Shown: positions 1 to 8,743 of the stretch, piece by piece
How positions within the stretch are numbered: the first letter of the stretch is position 1
Layout of the letters: each line of letters begins with the position of its first letter
NCBI GenBank assembly: GCA_964552325.1
Contig: CAZKHA010000003.1
Coordinates: 15,923 to 79,922, forward strand
From: CAZKCK01 sp964552325
GTDB lineage: Bacteria; Bacteroidota; Bacteroidia; Bacteroidales; TTA-H9
Length of the DNA: 64,000 nt
Reading direction: 5' to 3'
Program-made: the position numbers and the translations under genes
Notes under the pieces: model-generated
What the model was told of the DNA's origin: nothing
Database searches by the model: none
The model's input: the letters and a program-made list of their open reading frames with translations, nothing else

Positions 1-109
1 TTGCTTCTTCAATTTTTTGCTGTACGGTAATGGCGTTGTTTTGTACTTGCCACCCGTAATAAGCAGTGCCATCATACGAAAGGTGAATGAAATACCTTTC
101 TGTGTCCAC
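1..109 (-). CDS. truA: tRNA pseudouridine synthase A, N-terminal fragment (cut by window edge)
   Basis: The minus strand from 109 downward encodes a start resembling VDTERYFIHLSYDGTAYYGW. This matches the N-terminus of TruA, the enzyme that makes pseudouridine at tRNA positions 38-40; the RYFIHL-YDGT-YxGWQ block and the following ITVQ are typical. Only 36 codons lie in the window. No ATG is available: the in-frame codons between the upstream gene's stop (127-129) and this point are not starts, so a GTG at 107-109 is the likely initiator. The gene follows the small ACT-like gene after 17 bases and may share its transcript. The call rests on a short but characteristic segment. Confidence 0.8.
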   Translation of the reverse strand, partial: MDTERYFIHLSYDGTAYYGWQVQNNAITVQQKIEEA

Positions 110-126
110 TTGATTTATTGTAAAGG

Positions 127-381
127 TTATTGGAAAATCATTTTTTGAACTTCAACTCCCGGCAAGTTCCTCAATTCTTTTTCAAGAAGATCCATTTCTG
201 TTTCAAGGCCTAGTAATTCCAGTAAAATAATGCCTTCGGGGCTGCAATTATCTTCTACAACTTCATGTAGGCCTAATCGTGTCTTAATGGTACAACCATA
301 TTTTGTAAGGATGTTCTGTACGCTTTGGTTAACCTGGCTACGGTTGCTGATACGAATCCCTAAAATCCTTATTTCGCTCAT
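127..381 (-). CDS. small ACT-like protein, resembles TM1266-type hydrogenase-system regulator
   Basis: An 84-residue protein with no signal peptide or membrane segment. Its pattern (RILGIRISNR..., then YG...IKTRLGLHE, then EGIILLELLG, then L..LPGVEVQKM) fits a single beta-alpha-beta-beta-alpha-beta ACT fold. It resembles the short family annotated as putative iron-only hydrogenase system regulators (TM1266-like, related to the NikR C-terminal domain). The conserved LPGV near the end is typical of that group. If the family call is right it may sense a small ligand, but no hydrogenase gene is visible nearby. It sits immediately upstream of truA on the same strand. Confidence 0.5.
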   Translation of the reverse strand: MSEIRILGIRISNRSQVNQSVQNILTKYGCTIKTRLGLHEVVEDNCSPEGIILLELLGLETEMDLLEKELRNLPGVEVQKMIFQ

Positions 382-569
382 AATGTTTGTGTTAAAGAGT
401 TATTGGTTTATAATCACAAAAAAGGCAGTTGCTTACAAAAGTACGTAAAAAGAAGAATCAGCTTCGCATGGGTGCGAAATATAATGAAGACGGTAAGCTG
501 TTCTGATTAGGTTTTGCAATAACTTATTACCTTCAAATGGGTTAGGGTTTTTGATAGCAAATAAAGCAC

Positions 570-601
570 AAAAAAAGGGCATTGCTCCCGCAGTGCCCTT
601 T
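570..601 (-). terminator. intrinsic terminator for the minus-strand GRAM-like gene
   Basis: The arms AAAGGGCATTGC (574-585) and GCAGTGCCCTTT (590-601) form a hairpin with a 4-base TCCC loop and one G-T wobble. Read on the minus strand it is followed by a run of Ts (A tract at 570-576 on plus). It lies about 70 bases past the stop at 668. Confidence 0.75.
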
Positions 602-667
602 CTCCAATTACCATTGTAATTTCAAATAATCCAGATGATAAATCTACTCTAATCTATATTAAATGCT

Positions 668-976
668 CTAACACATTTTCGCTATCATTTCGCCCCAATT
701 CTCACGGGTCTTTAACAAGAATTTTAGCTCTTTGCCACATTTGGTTACAATTGATAATCCATTGTTTGAAAACCAACCTGTTTTAAAATACATTACGTCT
801 TGTATCTCATTGGGAAGTACTTCAATATCAAAGCAATCTTCGGCTGAAGCATTCTTTTTGAAATAAATCCGTTGATTCGTTAGTATTAGTTTGCCAGGTG
901 TAGTTACAACATCGGTCAAATGGCTTGAATCGCCAGCCTTAAGTACAACTTCATTTGGTTTCAATTTAACAAACAT
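668..976 (-). CDS. GRAM/PH-like domain protein (hypothetical)
   Basis: A 102-residue soluble protein. The central stretch GKLILTNQRIYFKK, followed by acidic residues and IEVLPNEIQDV, is the signature of bacterial GRAM/PH-like domains: a beta-strand giving LTNxRI and then strands ending in the W-containing helix near the C-terminus. Such domains usually mediate lipid or protein contacts; the specific role here is unknown. It stands alone with its own terminator at 570-601, so it is probably monocistronic. I saw no clear TAnnTTTG promoter directly upstream. The family assignment is by pattern only. Confidence 0.5.
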   Translation of the reverse strand: MFVKLKPNEVVLKAGDSSHLTDVVTTPGKLILTNQRIYFKKNASAEDCFDIEVLPNEIQDVMYFKTGWFSNNGLSIVTKCGKELKFLLKTRENWGEMIAKMC

Positions 977-1282
977 GACAATCTGTTTAGCTGTGAAAAT
1001 CAGGACATAACCACTTACTAAAACATTATGCCAAAAAAGCTATTGTATTTATAATAAGCTATTTGTGAAATTGTTAACACTTTTTAACCCCCCAAAATGT
1101 TCGGATATGTGCTATTTGTGTTCGGTTTTATGGCAATTGTAGGCTCTTTTGCGCCTAGTTGTACAGTTTTAGGTTTGAATTGTGTTTGTTTGAACCTCTT
1201 TTGTTGTGTTTTTTAGGGATTATAATGCAATGTTTAACAAAAGTTTAACATTTTAGGGTTTCAAGTCGGTTGCATTATGCGT
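977..1282. other. intergenic region with short direct repeats, no gene seen
   Basis: This divergent intergenic stretch is AT-rich and GT-rich on the plus strand. I see no coding frame with a credible start. Two copies of GTTTAACA lie 11 bases apart at 1232-1239 and 1243-1250, about 33 bases before the -33 element of the downstream plus-strand promoter. They could be a regulator site. Nothing else is recognisable. Confidence 0.4.
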
Positions 1283-1314
1283 TTTGCGACGATGGTTTTA
1301 TTTAGCTATTTTTG
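1283..1314 (+). promoter_or_regulatory. Bacteroidota-type promoter for the LpxR-like gene
   Basis: TTTG at 1283-1286 and TATTTTTG at 1307-1314 are separated by 20 bases, matching the TTTG/TAnnTTTG consensus of the Bacteroidota housekeeping sigma factor. Transcription would begin near 1320. This rules out an ATG at 1277 and supports the one at 1355. Confidence 0.7.
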
Positions 1315-1354
1315 GCAACCTTTTACCAACCTATCCGTTAAACGAGATTTAGTA

Positions 1355-2938
1355 ATGCCTCGGCCATTGAAAAATAGCCTCTTGCTTGTGTTTTTTAGTG
1401 CTTTTTTGCTTTCATCTTGCCAACAAGAAGAAAAAGTTAAAAGGTCAACAAAGCCCTTGCTCGTTCAAAGCGAGGCTATGGTGTTTTATTATCCTGATTC
1501 ATTGGCAGTTGATTCGCTAAAAGCATTAGTTTCGGAACACTATTTTGTTGTTTTAGATAGCCTTACACATAAAAATAGCCAACTTCGCAGCCTTTGCACA
1601 ACCCAAAAATTACGAGCAGTTTCAACGGATGAGCCTCTGCTACTTTTTGAAGTTAAGCCAGGAGTAAAGGTAAGTATTGACACACGCAAACTGCCTGATA
1701 TTGCTGGTGTTATAGCCTTTAAACCTGGTAGTTATCCACTGGTTTTGAGTTGTAAGGGTTTTCAGAACCAAGTTAATAGCTACTTTAATTGGGACGATAC
1801 CTTAACGCGTGTGCCTGAGCCTAAAACACTTTCAAGATTAAAGAAACCAAAAATTCATAGACAAGTAGATTTAGATACAAGCTCAATCCAGCTAGGTGAT
1901 TCAACCAAAGAGTTTGCAAGGCAAGCAGATAGCATCGGTTGGATGCAACGATTGTTTAGCAAGTTTTTCACATTATTAAAACCGGAAGTAAACCGAACTT
2001 CCACACCCATACCAAAAGTGGCGGCCAATATGGCATTTGTAAGTCAAAAGCAGGTACTAGAGGTTTTTTTAGAAAACGATATTTTTTTTGGAACCGATAT
2101 ATGGTATTCTAATGGTGTGAACATTAATATTGTAAGCCCAATTTGGCAAGCCTCGCCGGTGGCTAAGGTGTTAATTCCTTATAAAGGCAAATCCCTTAAT
2201 TTTTATGGGCTTTCTATCCTACAAACCATGTTTACGCCCAAATATCCAACATGGGAGGGTATCCAATACGATGATCGTCCATTTGGTTCTTATTTAATGC
2301 TGGGGCACTCAAAGTTAAGTACTATTCCTGATCACAAGTTACGCATATCGAGCTGTTTCTATCTTGGTGTAATTGGAAAATACGCGTTGGGTGGCGATAT
2401 TCAAAGCTTTTTGCATGGAGCCGAAAAACGCCCAATTGGTTGGGCAAATCAAATAGCCAACGACTTACTTATTAATTATAATGTTGAGGTTGAGAAAGCC
2501 TTGTTCTCAAGCGAAAAGTCGGCTATAAGCCTACTTTCTGGTATAAAAGCAGGCAGTTTGCACACCAATGCTTCGCTTGGTTTTCGGTACCAATGGGCCA
2601 ACTTAACTGATTATTTTTATGATCCCTATCCAAGTTCTACATCGCAAGATTCTTGGAATCAAATCCTTAAAAAGCTTAAGTATTCCTTTGTTATCTCCTC
2701 TACTATTACAGGTGTGGCTTACGATGCTTCCTTACAAGGCGGAATGTTTAACAAAACAAGTCCTTATGTTATTGGCGATGATCGTTTAAAGCGTTTTATT
2801 TCAGCTTCATCAATAGGAGTGGGGCTTGCTTACAAGCAGTTTGCTTTTGATATGAGTGGCTTTATGATAAGCCCTGAATTTGATCCTCAAAAGCGTTGGC
2901 ATAAGTGGGCACGGCTACAAGTAACATATGCTTTTTGA
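1355..2938 (+). CDS. lipoprotein with C-terminal LpxR-like (DUF2219) outer-membrane barrel
   Basis: 527 residues from ATG 1355, chosen because a promoter lies at 1283-1314 and the protein then starts with a lipoprotein signal (LLVFFSAFLLSSC, lipobox cysteine near residue 23). Residues to about 225 are an unrecognised, mainly polar periplasmic region. From about 235 the sequence matches the LpxR/DUF2219 family of outer-membrane lipid A 3'-O-deacylases: LENDIFFGTDIWYSNG (catalytic Asn-Asp pair and Ser), GDIQSFLHG (candidate catalytic His near 353), GWANQIANDLLINYN, and a C-terminal strand ending in Phe. LpxR trims the 3' acyloxyacyl group of lipid A. Fusing a lipidated N-terminal domain to such a barrel is unusual; LpxR is normally about 300 residues. 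Enzymatic activity is inferred, not shown. Confidence 0.72.
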   Translation: MPRPLKNSLLLVFFSAFLLSSCQQEEKVKRSTKPLLVQSEAMVFYYPDSLAVDSLKALVSEHYFVVLDSLTHKNSQLRSLCTTQKLRAVSTDEPLLLFEVKPGVKVSIDTRKLPDIAGVIAFKPGSYPLVLSCKGFQNQVNSYFNWDDTLTRVPEPKTLSRLKKPKIHRQVDLDTSSIQLGDSTKEFARQADSIGWMQRLFSKFFTLLKPEVNRTSTPIPKVAANMAFVSQKQVLEVFLENDIFFGTDIWYSNGVNINIVSPIWQASPVAKVLIPYKGKSLNFYGLSILQTMFTPKYPTWEGIQYDDRPFGSYLMLGHSKLSTIPDHKLRISSCFYLGVIGKYALGGDIQSFLHGAEKRPIGWANQIANDLLINYNVEVEKALFSSEKSAISLLSGIKAGSLHTNASLGFRYQWANLTDYFYDPYPSSTSQDSWNQILKKLKYSFVISSTITGVAYDASLQGGMFNKTSPYVIGDDRLKRFISASSIGVGLAYKQFAFDMSGFMISPEFDPQKRWHKWARLQVTYAF

Positions 2939-3001
2939 AGTTAAAATATTTATTATATGCAATTTATATAAAAGTTGCGGACTGTTTAACGTAGTTTGTG
3001 A

Positions 3002-3030
3002 TTGCTTTTTGTACAGAAACAGTATTTTTG
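3002..3030 (+). promoter_or_regulatory. promoter of the trehalose-synthase-like gene
   Basis: TTG at 3002-3004 and TATTTTTG at 3023-3030 with an 18-base spacer fit the Bacteroidota consensus. The expected start of transcription lies near 3037, just before ATG 3053. The upstream in-frame codons from 3002 overlap the promoter and are therefore not translated. Confidence 0.65.
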
Positions 3031-3052
3031 TGGATTAAATAGAACACTGCCT

Positions 3053-4762
3053 ATGACTGACCTTAACACCCTCAAGAAGCTTTTTCTTGAATTATATCCT
3101 AATGAAGGGATTGAAAAGATTGATCAATTCTTGAGCGAGATAGAAACCATCAGAACACAATTTCCTATCGTCAATACGGATACAGAATGGTATAAAGATG
3201 CCGTTGTTTATTCGTTGTATGTCGATTTGTTTAACAGTGATTTTCAAGGCTTAATCGAAAAGTTGCCCTATTTAGAGAACTTGGGTGTCACCTGCCTTTG
3301 GTTATTGCCTATTCTTGATTCGCCCATGCGCGATGCTGGCTTCGATATCCGGAATTATGACCGTATCAGGCGTGAGTTGTTCGGTTTACCCCAATCGGCA
3401 GATATTGAAGAGGAAAGAGAACTGTTTCGTAAGTTTTTGAACAAGGCGCATGCACATGGCATCAAGGTGATTTTTGATATTGCCATGAATCATACCAGCA
3501 ATACGAATCCATGGTTTTTAGAAGCCAAAAAAGGCCCTGGCAATCCATACTATAATTACTTCATTTGGAATAAAGATACCAATAAATATACAGAAACCCG
3601 CTTGTTATTCAAGGGAATGTGCCCAAGCAATTGGGAGCCTTGTGGTGATGAATACTATTTCCATCGTTTTTTTGAGTTCCAGCCCGATTTGAATTATCGC
3701 AACCCCGAGGTTTTACTTGCTATGGGCCGTATTTTGCTGTTTTGGCTTTCGCAAGGCGTTGATGGGTTTAGGGCCGATGCCATTCCATATATATGGAAAA
3801 CAGAGGGAACTGATTGTGAAAATCTTCCTGAAGCCCATACCATAATTCGGTTTTGGCGAGCTATGCTTGATGCTGTAAAGCCTGGCACACTGCTACTTGC
3901 CGAAGCCTGCCAACCGCCCAACGAGGTTGTAAAATACTTTGGTGATGCCAACGAATGCCATGCTGGATATCATTTCCCACTCATGCCCCAGCTTTTTATT
4001 GCCATGGGCAAAGGCGATGCACAGCCCATAAAAGATGTTCTAAGCCATGCCATCACTCCCGAAATACCATCCGCTTGCCAGTGGTTTACGTTCCTGCGTT
4101 GCCACGATGAGCTCACGCTTGAAATGGTTACTCCCGAAGAACGTGTGGTTATGAATACTTTATACCGCCACGATGACCGATGGAATTTTAGGGAGGGCGA
4201 AGGAATAGCAGCGCGTCTTTCGAATTTGATGAAGTTTGATGAACGCAGAGTGTTGCTGGCTTTCTCTATTATGCTGAGTCTTCCTGGTACACCTGTGTTG
4301 TACTATGGCGATGAGTTTGGTAAACAGAATGATGAATCGTATTTTGATAAAGTTTCATCTGAAACTGGTTATAGCGATACTCGCTACTTTGTTCGTGGCC
4401 CAGTTGATTGGGACCTGACCAATAAAAGACTTGCCGATCCATCCACTTTTGAAGCAAAGGTATTTTTTGGACTTAAGAAAATGTTATCTGTTCGTAAAGA
4501 TTGGTTGGCATTTGGGCGCGGGGGACTTGAATTTATGGAAGTTAAATCTACTTCAGGCGGCCAAACAAATGGTGTTTTAGCCTTTATTAGGAAATACAAT
4601 AATGAGAAACTATTGTTAGTTCATAACTTGACAGACAAGCCTGTTGAAGTTGATCTTTCAGCCTATCTTTCTAGTGATCCAACGTATTTAATTCATTCAA
4701 ATTTGGGTAATTATTCAAAATATAAGCTTGAACCGTTTATGTACAACTGGTTAGCGATATGA
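3053..4762 (+). CDS. GH13 alpha-amylase-family enzyme, trehalose-synthase-like
   Basis: 569 residues, cytoplasmic (no signal peptide). It begins with the TreS-type block WYKDAVVYSLYV and continues with LGVTCLWLLPILDSPMRDAGFDI. It has the GH13 catalytic triad: nucleophile Asp242 in GFRADA, acid/base Glu284 in LLLAEACQ, and Asp352 in CHDELT. EGTDCENLPEAH, ECHAGYHFPLMPQ and PVLYYGDEFG are closest to trehalose synthase (maltose alpha-glucosyltransferase), which interconverts maltose and trehalose. The C-terminal beta domain is short. No fused maltokinase domain is present. Its stop overlaps the next start as ATGA (4759-4762), so it is translationally coupled to a histidine kinase. The exact substrate could differ from maltose, since related GH13 enzymes share these blocks. 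Confidence 0.8.
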   Translation: MTDLNTLKKLFLELYPNEGIEKIDQFLSEIETIRTQFPIVNTDTEWYKDAVVYSLYVDLFNSDFQGLIEKLPYLENLGVTCLWLLPILDSPMRDAGFDIRNYDRIRRELFGLPQSADIEEERELFRKFLNKAHAHGIKVIFDIAMNHTSNTNPWFLEAKKGPGNPYYNYFIWNKDTNKYTETRLLFKGMCPSNWEPCGDEYYFHRFFEFQPDLNYRNPEVLLAMGRILLFWLSQGVDGFRADAIPYIWKTEGTDCENLPEAHTIIRFWRAMLDAVKPGTLLLAEACQPPNEVVKYFGDANECHAGYHFPLMPQLFIAMGKGDAQPIKDVLSHAITPEIPSACQWFTFLRCHDELTLEMVTPEERVVMNTLYRHDDRWNFREGEGIAARLSNLMKFDERRVLLAFSIMLSLPGTPVLYYGDEFGKQNDESYFDKVSSETGYSDTRYFVRGPVDWDLTNKRLADPSTFEAKVFFGLKKMLSVRKDWLAFGRGGLEFMEVKSTSGGQTNGVLAFIRKYNNEKLLLVHNLTDKPVEVDLSAYLSSDPTYLIHSNLGNYSKYKLEPFMYNWLAI

Positions 4763-6027
4763 GCGATCAAAACGTACTAATGCTTTTGCCCGAAGCTTTC
4801 GGGGAGCTAAACGAGAAGGATTTAGCCCTTATCCGATCCATGGAAGACGCAATCATTCGGCAGCGTAGTCTTCCTGAGTTAATGGATACCATTTGGGAAT
4901 TGACAATCAATATTATACCACACGACCGTATTGGACTGGCCTTTATTGATGATGACCAACAACGTATTGTAGCTCAATATTCAAAGTCGGTTTACAGTCC
5001 ACTGCTACTCGAGGGTGGTTTTTCATCCGGATTGGCTAACTCAACCTTACAACCCATGCTCGAAACGGGTATGGGGCGCATAATCAATAATCTAGAAGAA
5101 TATTTTTCATCTAACCCTGATTCTGTTTCAACGCAACTATTAGTCCTAGAAGGTGTCAGAAGCAATCTAACCTTGCCTTTGCGTGTAGATGGAAGGCATA
5201 TTGGATTTGTGTTTTTCAGTTCACGCCAAACATCCGCTTTTTGTATGCGGCATGGTGCATTGTTGTTCGCTTTGCTTCAAGTTATGTCGGCTGGAATTGA
5301 GAAAGCCTGGCTAATCAATAGGTTACAACAAGCTAATCTTGATTATTCTACTTTAATGGGATTTGTTTCGCATGAGTTAAAAAGTCCTCTTTCAACCATG
5401 ATGATGCTTGGCCATACCTATGTTGAAGGATATTTGGGCCCTGTAGATCCTTTAGCTGAGGATACGGTAAACAAAATGCTTCGTATATCAGGTTATTTGG
5501 TTAATATGATTTCCAATTATTTAGGGCTATCGAGCTTAGAATCGGGTGAATTGAAATATGCCCCACTGCTCAATGTTGATTTTGAAGATGATGTGTTAAA
5601 TTTTTCCATTGAAACAATCCAAGCCCGCATTAAAGAACATCAAGTTAGCCTTAATGTTGAAAGCAGTGGAGAAAAGTTTATTTTAGATGCTGATTCAGAA
5701 TTACTTAGATTGGTTGTTGTGAACCTGCTCGACAACGCGGTAAAATATGGCGAAAAGAACTCGCTTGTCCATATCACCTGTGAATATACCCAAGCCAGTT
5801 TCGTTTTTAAGGTTCGCAATAAAGGTGTTGGGTTTACCAAAGAACAATCGCTTAAATTATTCAAGCGCTTCAGCCGACTTCGCCAAAAAGGCCTTGAAGA
5901 TAGAAAAGGAAGCGGTTTGGGGCTTTACCTAAGCTGGTGGATAATCCAAAAGCATAAAGGTAAGATATATGCTAATTCACAACCTGGTGAGTGGGCTGAA
6001 TTTTCTTTTGAATTGCCTGTATTTTAA
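4759..6027 (+). CDS. soluble sensor histidine kinase with N-terminal GAF domain
   Basis: 422 residues without signal peptide or membrane segment. Residues about 30-185 look like a GAF domain (RSLPELMDTIWELTINIIPHDRIGLAFID ... VRSNLTLPLRVDGRHIGFVFF, described in pieces). A HisKA domain follows, with phospho-acceptor His205 in FVSHELKSPLS. A HATPase_c domain has its N box at LLDNAVKYG, a degenerate G1 box (VRNKGVGF, Asn-Lys where Asp-Asn is usual), and GSGLGLYLSWW. The gene overlaps the GH13 enzyme gene by four bases, so the pair is co-translated. No response regulator is adjacent. The signal sensed and the output are unknown; a cytoplasmic metabolic or redox cue is plausible. Confidence 0.85.
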   Translation: MSDQNVLMLLPEAFGELNEKDLALIRSMEDAIIRQRSLPELMDTIWELTINIIPHDRIGLAFIDDDQQRIVAQYSKSVYSPLLLEGGFSSGLANSTLQPMLETGMGRIINNLEEYFSSNPDSVSTQLLVLEGVRSNLTLPLRVDGRHIGFVFFSSRQTSAFCMRHGALLFALLQVMSAGIEKAWLINRLQQANLDYSTLMGFVSHELKSPLSTMMMLGHTYVEGYLGPVDPLAEDTVNKMLRISGYLVNMISNYLGLSSLESGELKYAPLLNVDFEDDVLNFSIETIQARIKEHQVSLNVESSGEKFILDADSELLRLVVVNLLDNAVKYGEKNSLVHITCEYTQASFVFKVRNKGVGFTKEQSLKLFKRFSRLRQKGLEDRKGSGLGLYLSWWIIQKHKGKIYANSQPGEWAEFSFELPVF

Positions 6028-6088
6028 TATTTTAAGACTATAGTGGCTGAAATGTAAAGAACCATAATCAGCTAATTTTGCTTTCAGA

Positions 6089-6121
6089 TTTGGAAATATG
6101 ATTGTTTTTTAAATAATTTTG
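6089..6121 (+). promoter_or_regulatory. promoter of the geranylgeranyl-reductase-family gene
   Basis: TTTG at 6089-6092 and TAATTTTG at 6114-6121 are separated by 21 bases, placing a start site just before ATG 6142. A second TAATTTTG lies at 6073-6080 but has no partner at the right distance. Confidence 0.6.
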
Positions 6122-6141
6122 GCTTTTCTAAACTATCAACC

Positions 6142-7374
6142 ATGCCCGATGACCTAGCTGATGTGATAATTGTTGGGGCTGGCCCCGCCGGAGTTGCTTG
6201 TGCTTTGGGTTTGGCTGGTTCGGGCCTCAATGTTTTATTGCTTGACAAAGATCAATTCCCACGTGAAAAAGTATGTGGTGGTGGGTTATGGTTACGTTCA
6301 GTACGGGTACTCAATGACTTACTGCCCAATGTTGGCTCTAATTTACAGTCATATAGCAATAAAACGGCGCTTTGTGGTATTTCGGTATGTACTCCCGAGG
6401 GTTCAAATTTTGTTTATAAATCCAATTTTCAAGGCGAGGAACGCAAAACCTTGGGCTACACGGTAAACCGTGATGATTTTGATGAATGGATGGTAAATCA
6501 AGCAACCAAGGCATCTGAAATAAGGTTTTTTCCCACTTCACAAGTTACCGAGGTTAAATCAACTAATTCGGGTATTCGGGTACTAGGCGAAGGGTTTGAT
6601 TATCAGGCGAAGATGCTTGTTTTTGCGGATGGGGCTCAGGCTTTAGCCTCAAGTGGGCTAAGTGGAACGCAATTCAACCGTACAGCCGATGCCTTAGCTA
6701 TTAGGGCCTATTTTAGGGGTGTAAACATGATTTCAGACGACAAAGTTTTGGAATTCTGTTTTTTAAAAGAAGTTTATCCAGGTTATTTGTGGCTCTTTCC
6801 GCTTAACGACGACACGGTAAACGTTGGACTATATCTACCATTAAAGTATCTCGGTAAACAAAAGGCAAACCTAAAAAATGCCTTATTTGAGCTTATTCAA
6901 GAAAATTCATCGCTGGCATGCCGTTTTCAGGATGCAACCTTAGTTGGAAGCATACGCGGGGGTTTGCTTCCTTTGGGCAAAAGCAAGGTAGTGCTATCAG
7001 GTGATCGCTATCTTATTGCTGGTGATGCCGCTTCGTTGGTAGATCCTCTTGGCGGCGAAGGAATTGGCAATGCCCTTTATAGTGGACAACTCGCTGCAGC
7101 TCATATCTTGAAATGTTTTGATGCTGGTAATTTCTCAGCTACTTTCAACCAAGCTTACGATCAGCAAATCCATAAATCTATTCTCAACGACTTTGGCTTC
7201 AGGCATTGGCTAATTGGATTTATGAAAAAACACCCCAGCCTGTTCAATTACAGCGTAAAAAAGGTTAGTTCAAACATGGCATTTCGCAAAATGCTTGCCA
7301 ATGCATTGGCTTCAGGCGAAATCAGAAAGGAAATGATGTCGTTTCGCTTCTTCAAGAATATGTTAGTTAAATAG
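6142..7374 (+). CDS. FAD-dependent oxidoreductase, geranylgeranyl reductase family
   Basis: 410 residues with a Rossmann FAD motif at the very start (IIVGAGPAGVACALGLAGSG, residues about 9-28). This is followed by LLDKDQFPREKVCGGGL, which contains the conserved CGG of geranylgeranyl reductase-type flavoproteins. A second FAD-binding block appears late as LIAGDAASLVDPLGGEGIG. Members reduce isoprenoid double bonds or act as oxidoreductases on lipophilic substrates. The C-terminal 60 residues are basic and amphipathic and may touch the membrane. A DUF2851 gene follows after 35 bases on the same strand, so the two may be co-transcribed. The substrate is not predictable from the sequence. Confidence 0.8.
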   Translation: MPDDLADVIIVGAGPAGVACALGLAGSGLNVLLLDKDQFPREKVCGGGLWLRSVRVLNDLLPNVGSNLQSYSNKTALCGISVCTPEGSNFVYKSNFQGEERKTLGYTVNRDDFDEWMVNQATKASEIRFFPTSQVTEVKSTNSGIRVLGEGFDYQAKMLVFADGAQALASSGLSGTQFNRTADALAIRAYFRGVNMISDDKVLEFCFLKEVYPGYLWLFPLNDDTVNVGLYLPLKYLGKQKANLKNALFELIQENSSLACRFQDATLVGSIRGGLLPLGKSKVVLSGDRYLIAGDAASLVDPLGGEGIGNALYSGQLAAAHILKCFDAGNFSATFNQAYDQQIHKSILNDFGFRHWLIGFMKKHPSLFNYSVKKVSSNMAFRKMLANALASGEIRKEMMSFRFFKNMLVK

Positions 7375-7409
7375 TTTTGACGTTATTCGGTTTGTTAAAT
7401 CAATAGATT

Positions 7410-8675
7410 ATGAACGAAGCATTTATAAGCTATTTGTGGTACAATAGGTTGCTTAAACCGCCCTTATTAACCATCGAAGGACAAGCTATCCAAATTATTA
7501 GCCCGGGAGAACCAAATTCAGATGCTGGACCAGATTTTGCCAATGCGCGTCTTAAAATAGGTGATGAGCTATGGGCTGGCAATGTTGAGATACATGTTCG
7601 CGAGTCGGATTGGTACAAGCATAATCATGCAGATGTTGAGGATTATAAAACAATAATCCTCCACGTGGTACATGATTGTGATGTGTTGGATACTGCTTTA
7701 GGCCATTTTCCGACCCTGAAAATAAAAGATTGCTACGACCCGCAACTTTATTTTAAGTATGAAGCTTTTATGTATGCCAAAACATGGATACCCTGTGCCG
7801 CTTCGTTTGCAATGAGTTCAAGTATAGCGAGGCTAAGTATGGCCGAGAAGTGTATTTACGAGCGTATTCACCGCAAAGCTTCTGAAATTGAAAAGCTTGT
7901 TTCTTTTACAATCAATAATCAAGAAGAATCATTCTATATATTATTAGCACGGTGTTTTGGGCTAAAAATTAATAGCCAAGCCTTTGAAATGCTTGCCCGC
8001 TCTTTGCCACTGAAAATACTATTGAAGCATCGCAATCAGTTGAACCAACTAGAAGCGCTGCTGTTTGGCCAATCTGGTTTATTGGCGAATGATCCACGCG
8101 ATGAGTATGAATATGAGCTAAAGAGGGAATATTCTTTTTTGCGCAAAAAGTATAACCTTGTGCCTATTCCATCGCACTTATGGAAGTTTATGCGTTTAAT
8201 GCCCGCTTCGTTTCCAACTATCCGTATTGCCCAATTTGCAAGTTTGCTACATAGCACTTCCCATTTATTGGCAAAGGTTCTCGCCTGCGATACAGCAGAA
8301 ACCATTGTTGAGGCCTTACGGTGCGTAGCTTCACCTTACTGGGATACGCACTACCATTTTGGCGTACTTGCGAAAGAACACGTTAAAAAGCCAAGTGATG
8401 ATTTTTATAATTTGTTGATAATTAATGCTATAGTTCCTTATTTGTTTTTGCAGGGCAACGTATTCGACAATCATGAACTTAAAGAAAAAGCCATTAGATT
8501 GCTAGAACACATTGCTGCAGAGAATAATGCAATAACACGTGCTTGGAAAGATTTGGGTTTAGAGTTAAAAGATGCATTTAATAGTCAGGCCTTTAATGAG
8601 TTAAAAACGAAATATTGCAATCAAAAGCGGTGCTTGGAATGTAGGATAGGGCATAACATTTTAGGTAAAGATTAG
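7410..8675 (+). CDS. DUF2851 family protein
   Basis: 421 residues. The N-terminal half carries the DUF2851 signature: NSDAGPDFANARLKIG, then LWAGNVEIHVRESDWYKHNH, then ILHVVHDCD. The conserved Asp, Glu, His and DW residues resemble a nuclease-like arrangement, but no activity is established for the family, which is almost confined to Bacteroidota. Near the C-terminus a pair of cysteines (KRCLECRIG) may bind metal. No signal peptide or membrane segment is seen. It follows the flavoprotein gene with a 35-base gap. Confidence 0.8.
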   Translation: MNEAFISYLWYNRLLKPPLLTIEGQAIQIISPGEPNSDAGPDFANARLKIGDELWAGNVEIHVRESDWYKHNHADVEDYKTIILHVVHDCDVLDTALGHFPTLKIKDCYDPQLYFKYEAFMYAKTWIPCAASFAMSSSIARLSMAEKCIYERIHRKASEIEKLVSFTINNQEESFYILLARCFGLKINSQAFEMLARSLPLKILLKHRNQLNQLEALLFGQSGLLANDPRDEYEYELKREYSFLRKKYNLVPIPSHLWKFMRLMPASFPTIRIAQFASLLHSTSHLLAKVLACDTAETIVEALRCVASPYWDTHYHFGVLAKEHVKKPSDDFYNLLIINAIVPYLFLQGNVFDNHELKEKAIRLLEHIAAENNAITRAWKDLGLELKDAFNSQAFNELKTKYCNQKRCLECRIGHNILGKD

Positions 8676-8743
8676 TGGAGCACATTTTTTTTATAATTTA
8701 GGTGTCTCAAATCACTAGCTGTTTTTAACCAAAATCTGGTTCT

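Noticed and set aside
1277..1354. Longer start for the LpxR-like gene (ATG 1277)
   Set aside because: It lies upstream of a good promoter (1283-1314), and ATG 1355 begins a clean lipoprotein signal.
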